A DNA stretch of 64,000 bases from Shouchella rhizosphaerae (GTDB lineage: Bacteria; Bacillota; Bacilli; Bacillales; Bacillaceae_D), in NCBI RefSeq assembly GCF_900142675.1, contig NZ_FRBS01000001.1, positions 620,001 through 684,000 of the forward strand. Reading direction: 5' to 3'. Below the pieces are notes generated by a model. It saw only the letters and a list, made by a program, of their open reading frames with translations, made no database searches and had not been told where the DNA came from. Made by a program: the position numbers and the translations under genes. Of the stretch, positions 1 through 9,294 are shown piece by piece. Position 1 is the first letter of the stretch. The number at the start of each line of letters is the position of its first letter.

Positions 1-1
1 G

Positions 2-220
2 AAACAAAAACCACGAAAAGGCCAAGAAGAGATTTTAGTGCTGATTCGCTGGGATTCAGAAGAGTCGTGGAAGGCTTGGGAAAAAAGTGATGCCCATCTG
101 GCTGGCCATCGTGCCAATCGTGGCAAGCCTAAACCTTCATTTATCATTGATTCCAACCAAAAAGTATACAACCACTTAGCTGGCAAATCGTTTCGCAAAC
201 CTGTTAAACACGAAAGCTAA
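2..220 (+). CDS. IsdG-like haem-degrading monooxygenase, C-terminal part (5' end outside window)
   Basis: The reading frame is open from the first bases of the window, so this is the end of a longer gene. The visible 73 residues carry the second half of an antibiotic-biosynthesis-monooxygenase (ABM) domain: the WDSEESWKAWEKSDAHLAGH stretch matches the strand-helix region of IsdG/HmoA haem oxygenases, followed by a short basic tail. Such enzymes open haem in the cytoplasm and release iron. An iron role fits the petrobactin operon and Fur box immediately downstream. A quinol-monooxygenase of the same fold cannot be excluded because the catalytic N-terminal half is missing. Confidence 0.7.
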   Translation, partial: KQKPRKGQEEILVLIRWDSEESWKAWEKSDAHLAGHRANRGKPKPSFIIDSNQKVYNHLAGKSFRKPVKHES

Positions 221-273
221 TGGACTATTGGAACGTTAAAAAGAAAGGCGATGAACCGGTGTTGTACAAGTAT

Positions 274-294
274 AACGGGGCAACCCGTTTTTTT
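274..294 (+). terminator. Rho-independent terminator after the haem oxygenase gene
   Basis: Six-base inverted repeat AACGGG/CCCGTT around a GCAA tetraloop, followed at once by a run of T. It separates the upstream gene from the asb operon. Confidence 0.65.
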
Positions 295-304
295 AAAACA
301 TAAT

Positions 305-319
305 TGAGAATAAATCTCA
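305..319 (+). promoter_or_regulatory. Fur box of the petrobactin operon
   Basis: TGAGAATAAATCTCA matches the Bacillus 7-1-7 Fur consensus TGATAATnATTATCA at 11 of 14 positions and is itself a perfect 5-base inverted repeat. It ends 25 bases before the asbA start codon, where a bound repressor would block the promoter. Iron control of asb genes is known in the B. cereus group; here it is inferred from the site. Confidence 0.75.
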
Positions 320-344
320 TTGGATTTCCAGAAGGGATGAAAAC

Positions 345-2162
345 ATGGCTCCATCAACGAAACATATTGCCGAAAGTGCGTCATTTCAAGCATTTGTAAA
401 CGGCTTTATTCGTGAGACGGGGGCAGGGTGCATAAAGGCATTAACAACTGTCGATGAAGTCGAATTACAACAAAAGATGCACGGCCCTTTCATCATGGAA
501 CTGCATTTGCCAATACAGAAAACAACGTTATGGATCGATGTGCCTTACAGGTCCCTTGTCGGCCGCCACACGTTTGGGGATGTTTTTCGAATTAAGCAAG
601 GAGGAAAGTGGCAGCAAGAAGAGCCTTTTTCAGCCATGATTTTGCTTGTACAAGAGTTGCATGCACAAGCGAAATCAAATCCGGAAAAGCGAAGCTCTTG
701 TTTTGAAGAATGCTTGTTGCGCATGATCGATAGTCTTCAAACGATGCACTCCTATATCGAAGTACGTCAAAAAGACGGGGGGGAACTATACGAAAGTAAA
801 CAATGTTTTATTGATTCGGAACAGTCGCTCTTGTATGGCCATTGGTTCCATCCAACACCGAAAAGTAGGCAGGGTATGGCTTATTGGCAACATTCATTAT
901 ATGCACCGGAGTTAAAAGGACGGTTTCAGCTCCATTATTTTCTTGTCCACCATGACCTTGTTGAACACGGCTCGTTGCTTGAGAGCAGCGCCTGTGAATT
1001 GGTGGCACAAGACGTTGGCGCTCCGTCATTTCGAAATAACGATCAAAATTGGATTGTCTTTCCGATGCATCCGCTCCAAGCCCAATACTTGCTAAAGCAC
1101 ACTTCTGTTATAAAGGCAATGGAACAAGGGTTGATAAAAGACATAGGACCAGCGGGGAAGCTTTTTAGCGCAACCTCTTCGATACGAACGGTTACAAGTG
1201 AATCAGGAAAATGGATGTATAAGTTTTCGATTCCAGTAAAAGTCACCAATTCACTCCGATTGAACCGGCGTCATGAACTTCAAGCAGGAATGTTGGTAGC
1301 AACGTTGCTCCACCACTCGGAGACGCTCCGGATAAATAAGGGGTTTCACATGATCGGGGATCCAGCTTATATGACGGTACGTTTGCCTGGAATGGAAGAA
1401 AGCGGGTTTGAAACGATCATTCGTGAAAATCCGTTTCAAGATGGCGGTGCCGGCGTCACTTCTATTGCTGCTCTTACCCAAGATCCATTGCCTGGCTATG
1501 ATTCAAAGCTTGCGGGCTTAATGAAAAAGGTCGCGGTGCGCGAATGCCTACCAGTCTCCACAGTTAGCATTCATTGGTTTAAACACTATATTGACGTGGC
1601 TGTTCGGCCACTTATCCATTTGTACGACGAACTTGGTTTGGCACTTGAAGCACATCAACAAAATAGCCTAATCAACATTTATAGCGGCTACCCGAGCGCT
1701 TTTTATTACCGTGACAATCAAGGCTATTACTTGGCAAATTCTTATAAAGACGCTCTGTTGGCAAAAGAGCCTAAATTAAAGGACGTCGATGGACTATTTT
1801 ACAAGGACGCCCTCATTGACGACCGATTTGCGTACTATTTGATCTTGAACCAAGTGTTTTCATTAATCTGCCGTTTTGGTGTTGACGGTCTCCAGGAAGA
1901 AGCGGTTTTGCTTGAAGTGTTGCGTTCAGCGCTCGCTGAACTGGAGGTTACTTTAGTTGGAGCAGGCAAGCGTTTTGTACAAGGGTTACTGGGAAACGAA
2001 CAGCTTGCTTGCAAAGCAAATTTACTAACGCGCTTCCACGATGTCGATGAACTAGCCGAAGAGTTAGAACAAGCGGTCTATACGTCAATCAAAAACCCGT
2101 TTAAAAGCACGGGTAAAAAAGAAGGTGTCGCCTATGCACATGCAGGCAGCGCCATATTCTAA
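345..2162 (+). CDS. asbA: Petrobactin synthesis protein AsbA (IucA/IucC-type siderophore synthetase)
   Basis: NRPS-independent siderophore synthetase of 605 residues that condenses citrate with spermidine using ATP, the first assembly step of petrobactin. Family signatures are the PMHPLQAQYL block near residue 240, the ATSSIRTVTS ATP-site block near 275, the KVTNSLRLNRRHE block near 300 and LALEAHQQN near 430. The ATG is preceded by GAAGGGA at a suitable distance. First gene of asbABCDEF, directly behind the Fur box. The gene order identical to the B. anthracis cluster is the main reason for AsbA rather than a generic IucA/C name. Confidence 0.93.
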   Translation: MAPSTKHIAESASFQAFVNGFIRETGAGCIKALTTVDEVELQQKMHGPFIMELHLPIQKTTLWIDVPYRSLVGRHTFGDVFRIKQGGKWQQEEPFSAMILLVQELHAQAKSNPEKRSSCFEECLLRMIDSLQTMHSYIEVRQKDGGELYESKQCFIDSEQSLLYGHWFHPTPKSRQGMAYWQHSLYAPELKGRFQLHYFLVHHDLVEHGSLLESSACELVAQDVGAPSFRNNDQNWIVFPMHPLQAQYLLKHTSVIKAMEQGLIKDIGPAGKLFSATSSIRTVTSESGKWMYKFSIPVKVTNSLRLNRRHELQAGMLVATLLHHSETLRINKGFHMIGDPAYMTVRLPGMEESGFETIIRENPFQDGGAGVTSIAALTQDPLPGYDSKLAGLMKKVAVRECLPVSTVSIHWFKHYIDVAVRPLIHLYDELGLALEAHQQNSLINIYSGYPSAFYYRDNQGYYLANSYKDALLAKEPKLKDVDGLFYKDALIDDRFAYYLILNQVFSLICRFGVDGLQEEAVLLEVLRSALAELEVTLVGAGKRFVQGLLGNEQLACKANLLTRFHDVDELAEELEQAVYTSIKNPFKSTGKKEGVAYAHAGSAIF

Positions 2163-3876
2163 GGCAGCGTTGCGGGTACGACGTCAATTGATGGAAGCGA
2201 TCCTATTTGAAAAGTTGCTGGACGTCGAGGAAACGAATAAAAGCAATGGGGATACGGTATTTACCGTGTACGGTCGTTCGTGTTTGTTCCAATGCATAGG
2301 AAAGCGGTCTGCTTTTGGGCGGATTCGTTTGCGGCAAGGACCGTACCGACTCATAGGCGAACGCCAAGTGCGGCTGGCGAGAATAGAGGAAATCGTCAAT
2401 GAACTGACTGCCGAAGAAACGAGAAAACAAGCGCTGATAGAAGAACTTTTCCAAACGATAAAGCTAAGTGATTGGAATGAAACGAAGCTTAGAAAGACAG
2501 TATCGAGAAGGGGATTGGCTTATGAACAATTGGAAGCAGCGCTAATCGAAGGCCATCCTTACCATCCTTGTTTTAAAGCACGAAAAGGGTTTTCGTTTGA
2601 CGATCATGATCGTTATGGGCCCGAAGCTCAACAATCATTTCACCTTGTCTGGCTTGGCGTTCGCAAGCAAGACGCGATTGTCCATTATCCTCAGGAAGCA
2701 GGTTCCTTTTTGCAGCAGGAATTAGGCGCTCCCGTCTGGCAAGCGCTCGTAAAAGCATTATCTGAAGCGGGCGGCCAACTTAGTGAATACGAGTTCGTCC
2801 CTGTTCATCCGTGGCAATGGCAAGCGCTTAATGAACATTTGCTCCAACAAGCGATCAAAAGGGGAGACGTGTTGTACTTAGGCCAATTTGGCGACGCATA
2901 CTGTGCGACTCAATCTTTAAGAACAGTCATGAATGTCGAGCATGGAACGAAAGCGCAATTAAAATTGCCGTTAAATGTCGTCAATACCTCTTCGGTTCGT
3001 ACAATCCCGCCTCATTTGATTGCAGCGGCTCCAGCTATTTCCGTGTGGTTACAACGCATCATTGACAGTGACCCGTTTTTAAAAGACGAAATCGGCGTTG
3101 AGCGCCTAGCAGAGTATGCCGGGGTGGCGTACGAACCTAAAGGCAAACAATGGAACAAAGCGATCCTTGGCCAGATCGGTTGTATTTGGCGCGAAAGCGT
3201 TCCCTCCAAACTGAGGCCAGGGGAGCAGGCGATTCCAATGAACGCTTTACCACTGATAGAAGAAGACGGCGCGTTGTTTATCGCCCCTTTTATAGAGCGG
3301 TTTGGGATAGAGGCGTGGCTTATGCAGTTATTCAGAATAAGCGTAATCCCTGTAATCCATTTCCTAGCTGAGCATGGAATCGCTCTCGAAGCACATGGGC
3401 AAAATGTCATTCTTGTAACTGAAAAAGGGTGGCCAAAACGCGTGATTTTGCGTGACTTTCATGAAAGTATCGAATACAAAGAGAGTTTTGTGAAAGAACG
3501 TGCTTGGATCCCGCACTTTTCCACATTGCATCAAGCATTTCAATCAGGGAAAACCGACGAGTATTATTGGATGTCTTCCCTTGAAGCACTAAGGGAACTA
3601 GTGATGGATACTGTTTTTGTTTATCAGCTCACAGAACTATCGTGGCAACTGGAACAACATTTTCACTTTAGCGAGCAGCAATTTTGGTCATTGGTCGATT
3701 GCGTCATCCGTGATTACGCTGCCAGGGAACTCGTACCGCCAGAGCGTTTGCAAGCTTTACGGTTAGCTGCTCCTGTTATCGCTACAGAGTCACTGCTAAC
3801 GAGCAAGGTGACAGGGAAGGAGAACTGTCGCCATTTGGTCAACAATGAACTTGGGAGGGAAAGCCGTACATGTTAA
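2134..3876 (+). CDS. asbB: Petrobactin synthesis protein AsbB (IucA/IucC-type siderophore synthetase)
   Basis: Second NIS synthetase of the operon, 580 residues from the chosen start. It attaches the second spermidine, or dihydroxybenzoyl-spermidine, arm to the citrate backbone. It shows the paired family blocks FVPVHPWQWQ, ATQSLRTVMN, KLPLNVVNTSSVRTI and ALEAHGQN. The ATG at 2134 is preferred over a GTG nine bases earlier because GAAGG lies 8 bases before it; it overlaps the end of asbA by 29 bases, suggesting translational coupling. The 3' end overlaps asbC by 7 bases. Confidence 0.92.
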   Translation: MHMQAAPYSKAALRVRRQLMEAILFEKLLDVEETNKSNGDTVFTVYGRSCLFQCIGKRSAFGRIRLRQGPYRLIGERQVRLARIEEIVNELTAEETRKQALIEELFQTIKLSDWNETKLRKTVSRRGLAYEQLEAALIEGHPYHPCFKARKGFSFDDHDRYGPEAQQSFHLVWLGVRKQDAIVHYPQEAGSFLQQELGAPVWQALVKALSEAGGQLSEYEFVPVHPWQWQALNEHLLQQAIKRGDVLYLGQFGDAYCATQSLRTVMNVEHGTKAQLKLPLNVVNTSSVRTIPPHLIAAAPAISVWLQRIIDSDPFLKDEIGVERLAEYAGVAYEPKGKQWNKAILGQIGCIWRESVPSKLRPGEQAIPMNALPLIEEDGALFIAPFIERFGIEAWLMQLFRISVIPVIHFLAEHGIALEAHGQNVILVTEKGWPKRVILRDFHESIEYKESFVKERAWIPHFSTLHQAFQSGKTDEYYWMSSLEALRELVMDTVFVYQLTELSWQLEQHFHFSEQQFWSLVDCVIRDYAARELVPPERLQALRLAAPVIATESLLTSKVTGKENCRHLVNNELGRESRTC

Positions 3877-5108
3877 CTGTAAACGATTGCACCTATACAA
3901 AAGATGATTTGAAGCGGTGCGAACAACAGTTTGCTATGCACTCCATCTGGAAAACAGCTGAACAATGGCGGATTGCTGTCTGCCCACAAGAAATTGAAAA
4001 ATGGATTGCGCTCCTGTTATACGTCAAAAAAAGAGGCGGCAGTATAGTGCCGATCCATCCAAGTACGCCTCTTGCTGCAGCGAAGAAGATTGCTGTGCAA
4101 GCTCGTTGTGCTTACTTATTCTTTCATACGTTTGAAACGCCATTGACGCTCTCAAACCCGGTCAGCACCTTTCCTCCAGGGCTTGTCCAGTTTAGTTCAG
4201 GCACGACCGGGGTACCAAAACAATTGGAGCGCAGTTGGTCATCGATTGATGAGGAGCTAGCCGCTTACACCGAGCGTATGGCTCGTGTGGACGTCGATAC
4301 GGTCGTGGTTGCCTGTCCAGTCACCCATTCCTATGGACTCATTAGTGGGGTGTTAGCCGGACTGTCCCAGGATAAGGAGGTAGTTGTGTTAACTGCGCAA
4401 AATCCAAAATATGTACTTAAAAAACTAACCGATTATCCCAACCATTTGTTGTATGGTGCCCCGCCACTTCTGTACGCATTGGCAAAGCTAAGCAATGGGG
4501 ACACGCTTCAGGCCGTCATGACCTCGGGAACACGTTTGCCAGAGGAATGGTTTCAGTCAATCCAATCAAACAGCCAAATGCTGCTGCAACAATATGGTTG
4601 CTCGGAAGCTGGCTGTATTAGCATCGCTATGCCACTTCGTTTTTCTGAAGAATTGGGCGTGCCCCTTCGCCATGTACAGGCCAAAGCAGGGACGGCGAGA
4701 AACAATCCTAGCGAGATTCAAGTCACCATTGGCAGACGCACAATCAACACAGGCGATCTAGGCTACATCGATCAAGATGGAGCTCTTTGCTTTCGGGAAC
4801 GACTGGACGACATGATTAATGTCGCGGGATTGAATGTTTATCCTCACGAAGTCGAACACGTATTGCGCGAACATCCTAGCGTAGAAGATGCGGTCGTCTA
4901 TAAAAAGGCAGATTCCTATGCAGGAGAGCGTGTTTGCGCGCAAGTGTCTGCCAGAACGGAGACGTTATCCCTTCCTGAATTGCGGAGCTATTGCATAAGC
5001 CGGCTAGCGCCTCATCAAGTTCCACATGAAATGACCATTGTTGAAGAGATTGCAAAAAGCGCGAACGGAAAAGTAAGCCGCGTAAAGTTAGGAGAAGCAA
5101 AAGGATGA
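3870..5108 (+). CDS. asbC: 3,4-dihydroxybenzoate-AMP ligase AsbC
   Basis: Adenylate-forming enzyme of 412 residues that activates 3,4-dihydroxybenzoic acid and loads it on the carrier protein AsbD. Visible ANL-superfamily motifs are the P-loop-like FSSGTTGVPKQ near residue 110, YGCSEAG near 245, NTGDLGYID near 290, the hinge NVAGLNVYPHEVE and the C-terminal catalytic lysine in SANGKVSR. It is shorter at the N-terminus than most ANL enzymes, as AsbC is. It overlaps asbD by 4 bases. Confidence 0.92.
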   Translation: MLTVNDCTYTKDDLKRCEQQFAMHSIWKTAEQWRIAVCPQEIEKWIALLLYVKKRGGSIVPIHPSTPLAAAKKIAVQARCAYLFFHTFETPLTLSNPVSTFPPGLVQFSSGTTGVPKQLERSWSSIDEELAAYTERMARVDVDTVVVACPVTHSYGLISGVLAGLSQDKEVVVLTAQNPKYVLKKLTDYPNHLLYGAPPLLYALAKLSNGDTLQAVMTSGTRLPEEWFQSIQSNSQMLLQQYGCSEAGCISIAMPLRFSEELGVPLRHVQAKAGTARNNPSEIQVTIGRRTINTGDLGYIDQDGALCFRERLDDMINVAGLNVYPHEVEHVLREHPSVEDAVVYKKADSYAGERVCAQVSARTETLSLPELRSYCISRLAPHQVPHEMTIVEEIAKSANGKVSRVKLGEAKG

Positions 5109-5371
5109 CGAAAAAGGAAGCTATGGATGCGATTTACACGATTTTAGAGCATGAATTAAAATTGCCAACGCTTGAACAGTTTCATCAAGACGCGCGAATG
5201 AACGAAGATCTAGCGCTTGATTCCATTATGATTTTGCAGCTTTTGCTTGAACTAGAGATGAAATATGGCGTTGCCATCCCAGATGAGCACATTGATATAA
5301 AAGCATTTTACACAGTCGGCGCATTGGCTGCGTTTGTTGCCGACAAACAGGAAGAGCCGCTTTATGATTAA
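5105..5371 (+). CDS. asbD: Aryl carrier protein AsbD
   Basis: Free-standing acyl carrier protein of 88 residues. Serine 40 in the DLALDSIMILQLL motif is the phosphopantetheine attachment site. It holds the activated dihydroxybenzoyl group between AsbC and AsbE. The start codon overlaps the asbC stop (ATGA) and the last codons overlap the asbE start, so stoichiometric coupled translation is likely. A phosphopantetheinyl transferase must be encoded elsewhere. Confidence 0.92.
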   Translation: MTKKEAMDAIYTILEHELKLPTLEQFHQDARMNEDLALDSIMILQLLLELEMKYGVAIPDEHIDIKAFYTVGALAAFVADKQEEPLYD

Positions 5372-6338
5372 AGTCCACTGTTTTGTCAGTTGCATATGCG
5401 AAGTTCTTAAAAAAAGAGGCATTGACCATCGTCCTTATTATTTTGGTGTGTGGGATGCTGATTTTGCCATCGACGATTCGTATGCTTTAGCTTATCATTC
5501 CGAAACAATCGACCATTCCTTTTTGAAAAACTGGTATCGTCATTTGTACGGAATTGACATGCACGAGTGGTATAAAAAGGAGCAAACGAAAGAAGCCAAT
5601 ATCGCCAAGCTTGAAACGTTGCTTGAAACGAGGCCTTCTTTTCGCAACGTAATGGTGATGCTTGATTTGGCGCTTTTGCCAGAACGGGAAAATAAATTCC
5701 ATCAAAAGCCGTTCCCTCATTATGTGCTGTTAGAAAAAACAGGCACGGAAAGCCAATGGCTTATGCTCGATCCCGACTACCGTTGGGAAGGCGTCATAGA
5801 AAAAGAGCGGATTTTAGAGGCGATCCGTTCCCCTGACGTAGGGGGTGGCTTTTATTTTGATGCGAAACAGATCCATCAGCCGACGCCAGAAACAGTCGAG
5901 GCCTATTTTCAAACATGTATGAAGTTGCATTCGAATCCTCTTACCGAAGGGGTGAGAACGATTGTTGAAGCCTATGTGAACGGAAGTGAAAAGGCGCGTT
6001 GTTCAGCGCTTGCCGTAGCTTTAAAACAGTTGCCTGTGCTGGCGATTCGCAAATATGCGTATGAACATGCGTTTGCTTACTTTTGGAAGGAACTTGGCTT
6101 TAAGGAAGCTGAATTTGAAGAGTGGTGCGATGAAATCGAGAAATTGGCGAAAGGCTATACGACGATTCATTACCGGGCAATGAAACTTTCTCGAACCAAA
6201 CATGAGCGGGATTATCAAGCGGTGCTTGCTCAACTGGAAAAACAAGATCTACGGGAAAGGCGAATCAAACACAGGCTATACGATTATTTTAGGGAATGGC
6301 AACAATTACAAGAAATGGCTAGGGGGGTGAACGCATGA
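5364..6338 (+). CDS. asbE: Petrobactin synthesis protein AsbE
   Basis: 324 residues, close to the B. anthracis AsbE length. AsbE transfers 3,4-dihydroxybenzoate from AsbD onto spermidine. I see no widely shared catalytic motif; the call rests on size, the exact position between asbD and asbF, and a petrobactin-specific family resemblance. The ATG at 5364 is chosen because AGGAAGAG lies upstream and it overlaps the asbD stop; an in-frame TTG 30 bases earlier lies inside asbD without a good ribosome site. Confidence 0.88.
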   Translation: MIKVHCFVSCICEVLKKRGIDHRPYYFGVWDADFAIDDSYALAYHSETIDHSFLKNWYRHLYGIDMHEWYKKEQTKEANIAKLETLLETRPSFRNVMVMLDLALLPERENKFHQKPFPHYVLLEKTGTESQWLMLDPDYRWEGVIEKERILEAIRSPDVGGGFYFDAKQIHQPTPETVEAYFQTCMKLHSNPLTEGVRTIVEAYVNGSEKARCSALAVALKQLPVLAIRKYAYEHAFAYFWKELGFKEAEFEEWCDEIEKLAKGYTTIHYRAMKLSRTKHERDYQAVLAQLEKQDLRERRIKHRLYDYFREWQQLQEMARGVNA

Positions 6339-7165
6339 ATGTGTCGATTTGTACCATTTCTTTTCGCCATGCATTAGTGTCGATCGACCAGCTTGCTGAT
6401 TGGGCGAAGGCCCACGATGTCGATGGAATTGAATTGTGGGCCCCTCATGCCCGCCACTTGTTTGCCACTCCATCCTACAATGGCGACTGGCTTAAAAAAC
6501 AGGGCCTGATCGTACCAATGGTAAGTGATTACTTTCCGCTTTATGAGGAATGGAATACATTAATAGAGGCTGCCAAACAGGCATCACGTCTATTGACGAG
6601 ATGGAATACGAACCACATCCGCACATTTGCCGGTGCAAAGGGAAGCAAGGATACGACAAAAGCAGAACGAGCCTATCTTGTAAAACGGTTAGCTTGTCTT
6701 TGTGACTACTTTTTCGACAAAGGGCACTATGTGTTGGTTGAAACACATCCCCATACGCTATGTGATACAGTCCCATCCACGCTGCAATTGTTGGCGGAAG
6801 TCGATCATCCAGGGTTAGCAATCAATTTTGATGTCCTTCATGTATGGGAAAGCGGAGCGGATGTAAACGGTGCGTTTAAACAATTGCAGCCTCATATCCG
6901 CCATCTGCATGTAAAAAACATTCGCTCGCCAGAAGACTTAGATGTATTTGCGCCTGAAAATGTTTATGCTGCTGCCGGATCTAGAGAGGGAATGGCCGGG
7001 CTGTTTAATGGATGCGTTGATTATGAGTCCTTTCTGTCAGCGAATCAATTGGACGGCGTCAATGTATCGATTGAATGGTTCGGGAACGAACCGTTTCACG
7101 TGTTAGAGCAAGACTGCCAGCAATTAATGAAATGGAAAACAGTCCCCAATAGAGTGGTGCATTAG
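6335..7165 (+). CDS. asbF: 3-dehydroshikimate dehydratase AsbF
   Basis: 276-residue TIM-barrel enzyme of the xylose-isomerase-like superfamily that turns 3-dehydroshikimate into 3,4-dihydroxybenzoate, the catechol of petrobactin. Metal-binding segments are recognisable: YVLVETHPHT, INFDVLHVWE, IRHLHVKNIR and VSIEWFG. It starts inside the asbE stop (ATGA) and is the last gene of the operon. Its stop lies only 10 bases from the convergent GmhB-type gene, and I see no terminator in between. Confidence 0.92.
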   Translation: MNVSICTISFRHALVSIDQLADWAKAHDVDGIELWAPHARHLFATPSYNGDWLKKQGLIVPMVSDYFPLYEEWNTLIEAAKQASRLLTRWNTNHIRTFAGAKGSKDTTKAERAYLVKRLACLCDYFFDKGHYVLVETHPHTLCDTVPSTLQLLAEVDHPGLAINFDVLHVWESGADVNGAFKQLQPHIRHLHVKNIRSPEDLDVFAPENVYAAAGSREGMAGLFNGCVDYESFLSANQLDGVNVSIEWFGNEPFHVLEQDCQQLMKWKTVPNRVVH

Positions 7166-7175
7166 AAGAATTGCT

Positions 7176-7721
7176 TTAACGGGCCGCAGCTCTCTTTTGG
7201 GCAATGATCCATGGAACGGCGGCACGCAAGTCCGGGAAGCGTGCGTCTGCTTGGAAATCGTCCTCAGTGCGTGCATGAACTAAGACCGTTTGGCAGCCTG
7301 CCTTTTGGCCCGCGCGAATGTCTGGCTCGCGGTCGCCTACCATGACACTCGCGGGCAAGTCAACGTGATGTTTGTCCGCTAGTTTTTTGAGTAAATAGGC
7401 TTTTGGTTTACGGCAAGGACATCCTTCATTAGGTTTATGGGGGCAATAAGCGATATCGTCGATTGTTGCCCCTTGCGCTTTTAAGTCGGCCTCCATTTTT
7501 TCATGGATGCGCTCGAGCTTTTTTTCTTTCATGTAACCAAGTCCAATGCCGCCTTGATTGGTAACAACAAAGACGAGAAAGCCAGCTTTGTTAAAGAAGC
7601 GGATCGCTTCGGCCACACCATCCAGCAAGTGGAAGTCGTTTGCATCGTTAACGAATTTGACACGCTTGGATAATACTTCGTTAATGACTCCATCACGGTC
7701 TAAAAAAACGGCTTGTTTCAA
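7176..7721 (-). CDS. gmhB: HAD-family D-glycero-D-manno-heptose-1,7-bisphosphate 7-phosphatase-like protein
   Basis: HAD subclass IIIA phosphatase, 181 residues. Motif I is FLDRDGVINE, the motif II threonine lies in VVTNQGGI, and motif IV is VMVGDREPDI. The zinc-binding CPHKPNEGCPCRKP insert is typical of GmhB. A TTG start at 7721 is chosen because AAAGGGAGG lies 6 bases before it; an in-frame ATG 18 bases further up has no ribosome site. Isolated gene with no other heptose genes nearby, so the physiological substrate is uncertain and a related sugar or histidinol phosphatase activity is possible. Confidence 0.85.
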   Translation of the reverse strand: MKQAVFLDRDGVINEVLSKRVKFVNDANDFHLLDGVAEAIRFFNKAGFLVFVVTNQGGIGLGYMKEKKLERIHEKMEADLKAQGATIDDIAYCPHKPNEGCPCRKPKAYLLKKLADKHHVDLPASVMVGDREPDIRAGQKAGCQTVLVHARTEDDFQADARFPDLRAAVPWIIAQKRAAAR

Positions 7722-7864
7722 GTTGATCCTCCCTTTCATGTTTTTAAATCCTCAGAAGTGCAAAAGTGTCGTTCCCATTTACGATGTGCATTTACAAACA
7801 GGAATATCCCGAGCCGGATTGTTCTTACATGTGCTAAAGTTAAAGAAAAAAGGAGGGGATAAAC

Positions 7865-9187
7865 GTGGACATAGCAGGCAAAAACAGAGAGCAATGGTTG
7901 GCAGCTTACCCACTTTTACAACAAATTGTATTGACAAAGGAAGTGTGGTGGGCCAATCCGAACAGGCAGCCTGCTAGCGAAGGGCTAGCACGCCTTTCTT
8001 TAAAGGAAGAGGACGTGAAGGAAGCAGAACAGCGGTTGCGACGCTTTGCCCCATACATAGCAAGCGTGTTTCCGGAAACGAAAGGGGCAGGGGGCTTGAT
8101 CGAATCGCCGCTTATCGACATTCCCACAATGAAGCACAAGCTTGACCAACGATTTGGCCAAAACGTGCCAGGCCGACTTTTGCTGAAAGGCGATCACGCG
8201 CTGCCTATTTCAGGCTCCATTAAAGCGCGGGGCGGTATTTATGAAGTGTTGAAACATGCGGAAAGCTTGTTGGTCGACCAACAAATTCTCACTAAACAAG
8301 ACGATTATTCATTGATCGCCACTGACGCAGTCCAATCGTTTTTCTCGTCTTATGCCATTGTTGTTGGATCAACAGGTAATTTAGGATTAAGCATTGGCAT
8401 CATTAGCGCAAAGCTAGGTTTTCGCGTGACGGTACACATGTCAGATGATGCAAAGCAATGGAAAAAAGACATGTTGCGAGAAAAAGGCGTGCGTGTGGTC
8501 GAACATTCCGCCGATTACAGCAAGGCAGTCGAAGAGGGAAGAAAAGAATCAGACGCCGATCCGAACAGCTATTTTATTGATGACGAACATTCAATTGATC
8601 TATTTGTAGGGTATGCTGTCGCTGCATTTCGCTTAAAAGAACAGTTGCAGGAAAAGGGAATTGCCGTCACAAAAGACCAACCGCTCCACGTCTATCTTCC
8701 ATGTGGCGTTGGCGGCGGTCCTGGCGGGGTTGCTTTCGGCTTGAAGCTCGTTTTCGGTGACGCTGTCCGCTGTTTTTTCGCAGAGCCTACCCATTCGCCA
8801 TGTATGTTAATTGGTATGTTAACTGGAAAGCACCAGCACATTTCTGTCCAAGACTTTGGAATCGACAACCAAACAGCAGCCGACGGTCTTGCGGTAGGGA
8901 GACCGTCTGGCTTTGTTGGCCGCATGATGGCTCCATTGCTTGAGGGCATCTACACAATCGCCGACCCGATGCTTTATACACTCTTGGCTGATCTCGCCGA
9001 CGCAGAAGGCCTCTATTTGGAGCCATCAGCAGTTGCGGGATTATACGGCCCTGTACAGCTTGAAAAGAGAGGGCTATATACCGATGCAGCGACTCATCTT
9101 GTCTGGGCGACAGGAGGAAGCATGGTGCCTAAAGAGATCATGGAAACGGATTACCAACTAGGTGTCAACTTACGGACTGAGCAGTAG
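7865..9187 (+). CDS. dsdA: D-serine ammonia-lyase (D-serine dehydratase)
   Basis: Pyridoxal-phosphate enzyme of 440 residues that deaminates D-serine to pyruvate and ammonia. The PLP lysine lies in [12 protein letters not shown] near residue 120, the phosphate-binding loop in [11 protein letters not shown] near 175, and a glycine-rich loop in [13 protein letters not shown] near 285. Length and motifs match DsdA rather than threonine dehydratase. The GTG start follows AAGGAGGGG at ideal spacing. Monocistronic, divergent from the phosphatase gene. Confidence 0.93.
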   Translation: MDIAGKNREQWLAAYPLLQQIVLTKEVWWANPNRQPASEGLARLSLKEEDVKEAEQRLRRFAPYIASVFPETKGAGGLIESPLIDIPTMKHKLDQRFGQNVPGRLLLKGDHALPISGSIKARGGIYEVLKHAESLLVDQQILTKQDDYSLIATDAVQSFFSSYAIVVGSTGNLGLSIGIISAKLGFRVTVHMSDDAKQWKKDMLREKGVRVVEHSADYSKAVEEGRKESDADPNSYFIDDEHSIDLFVGYAVAAFRLKEQLQEKGIAVTKDQPLHVYLPCGVGGGPGGVAFGLKLVFGDAVRCFFAEPTHSPCMLIGMLTGKHQHISVQDFGIDNQTAADGLAVGRPSGFVGRMMAPLLEGIYTIADPMLYTLLADLADAEGLYLEPSAVAGLYGPVQLEKRGLYTDAATHLVWATGGSMVPKEIMETDYQLGVNLRTEQ

Positions 9188-9294
9188 ATTGAGTGCAAAT
9201 ACTCACGCCGAGGTACAGAAAGCAAAACGGTACTGGTTTTCTCTTATCTATGCTACACTGGGCACTGGATAAAGAGAGAGGGAGTACGACAACT

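Noticed and set aside
3012-3410. 132-codon minus-strand frame inside asbB
   Set aside because: Fully contained in a well-supported gene on the other strand; no ribosome site.
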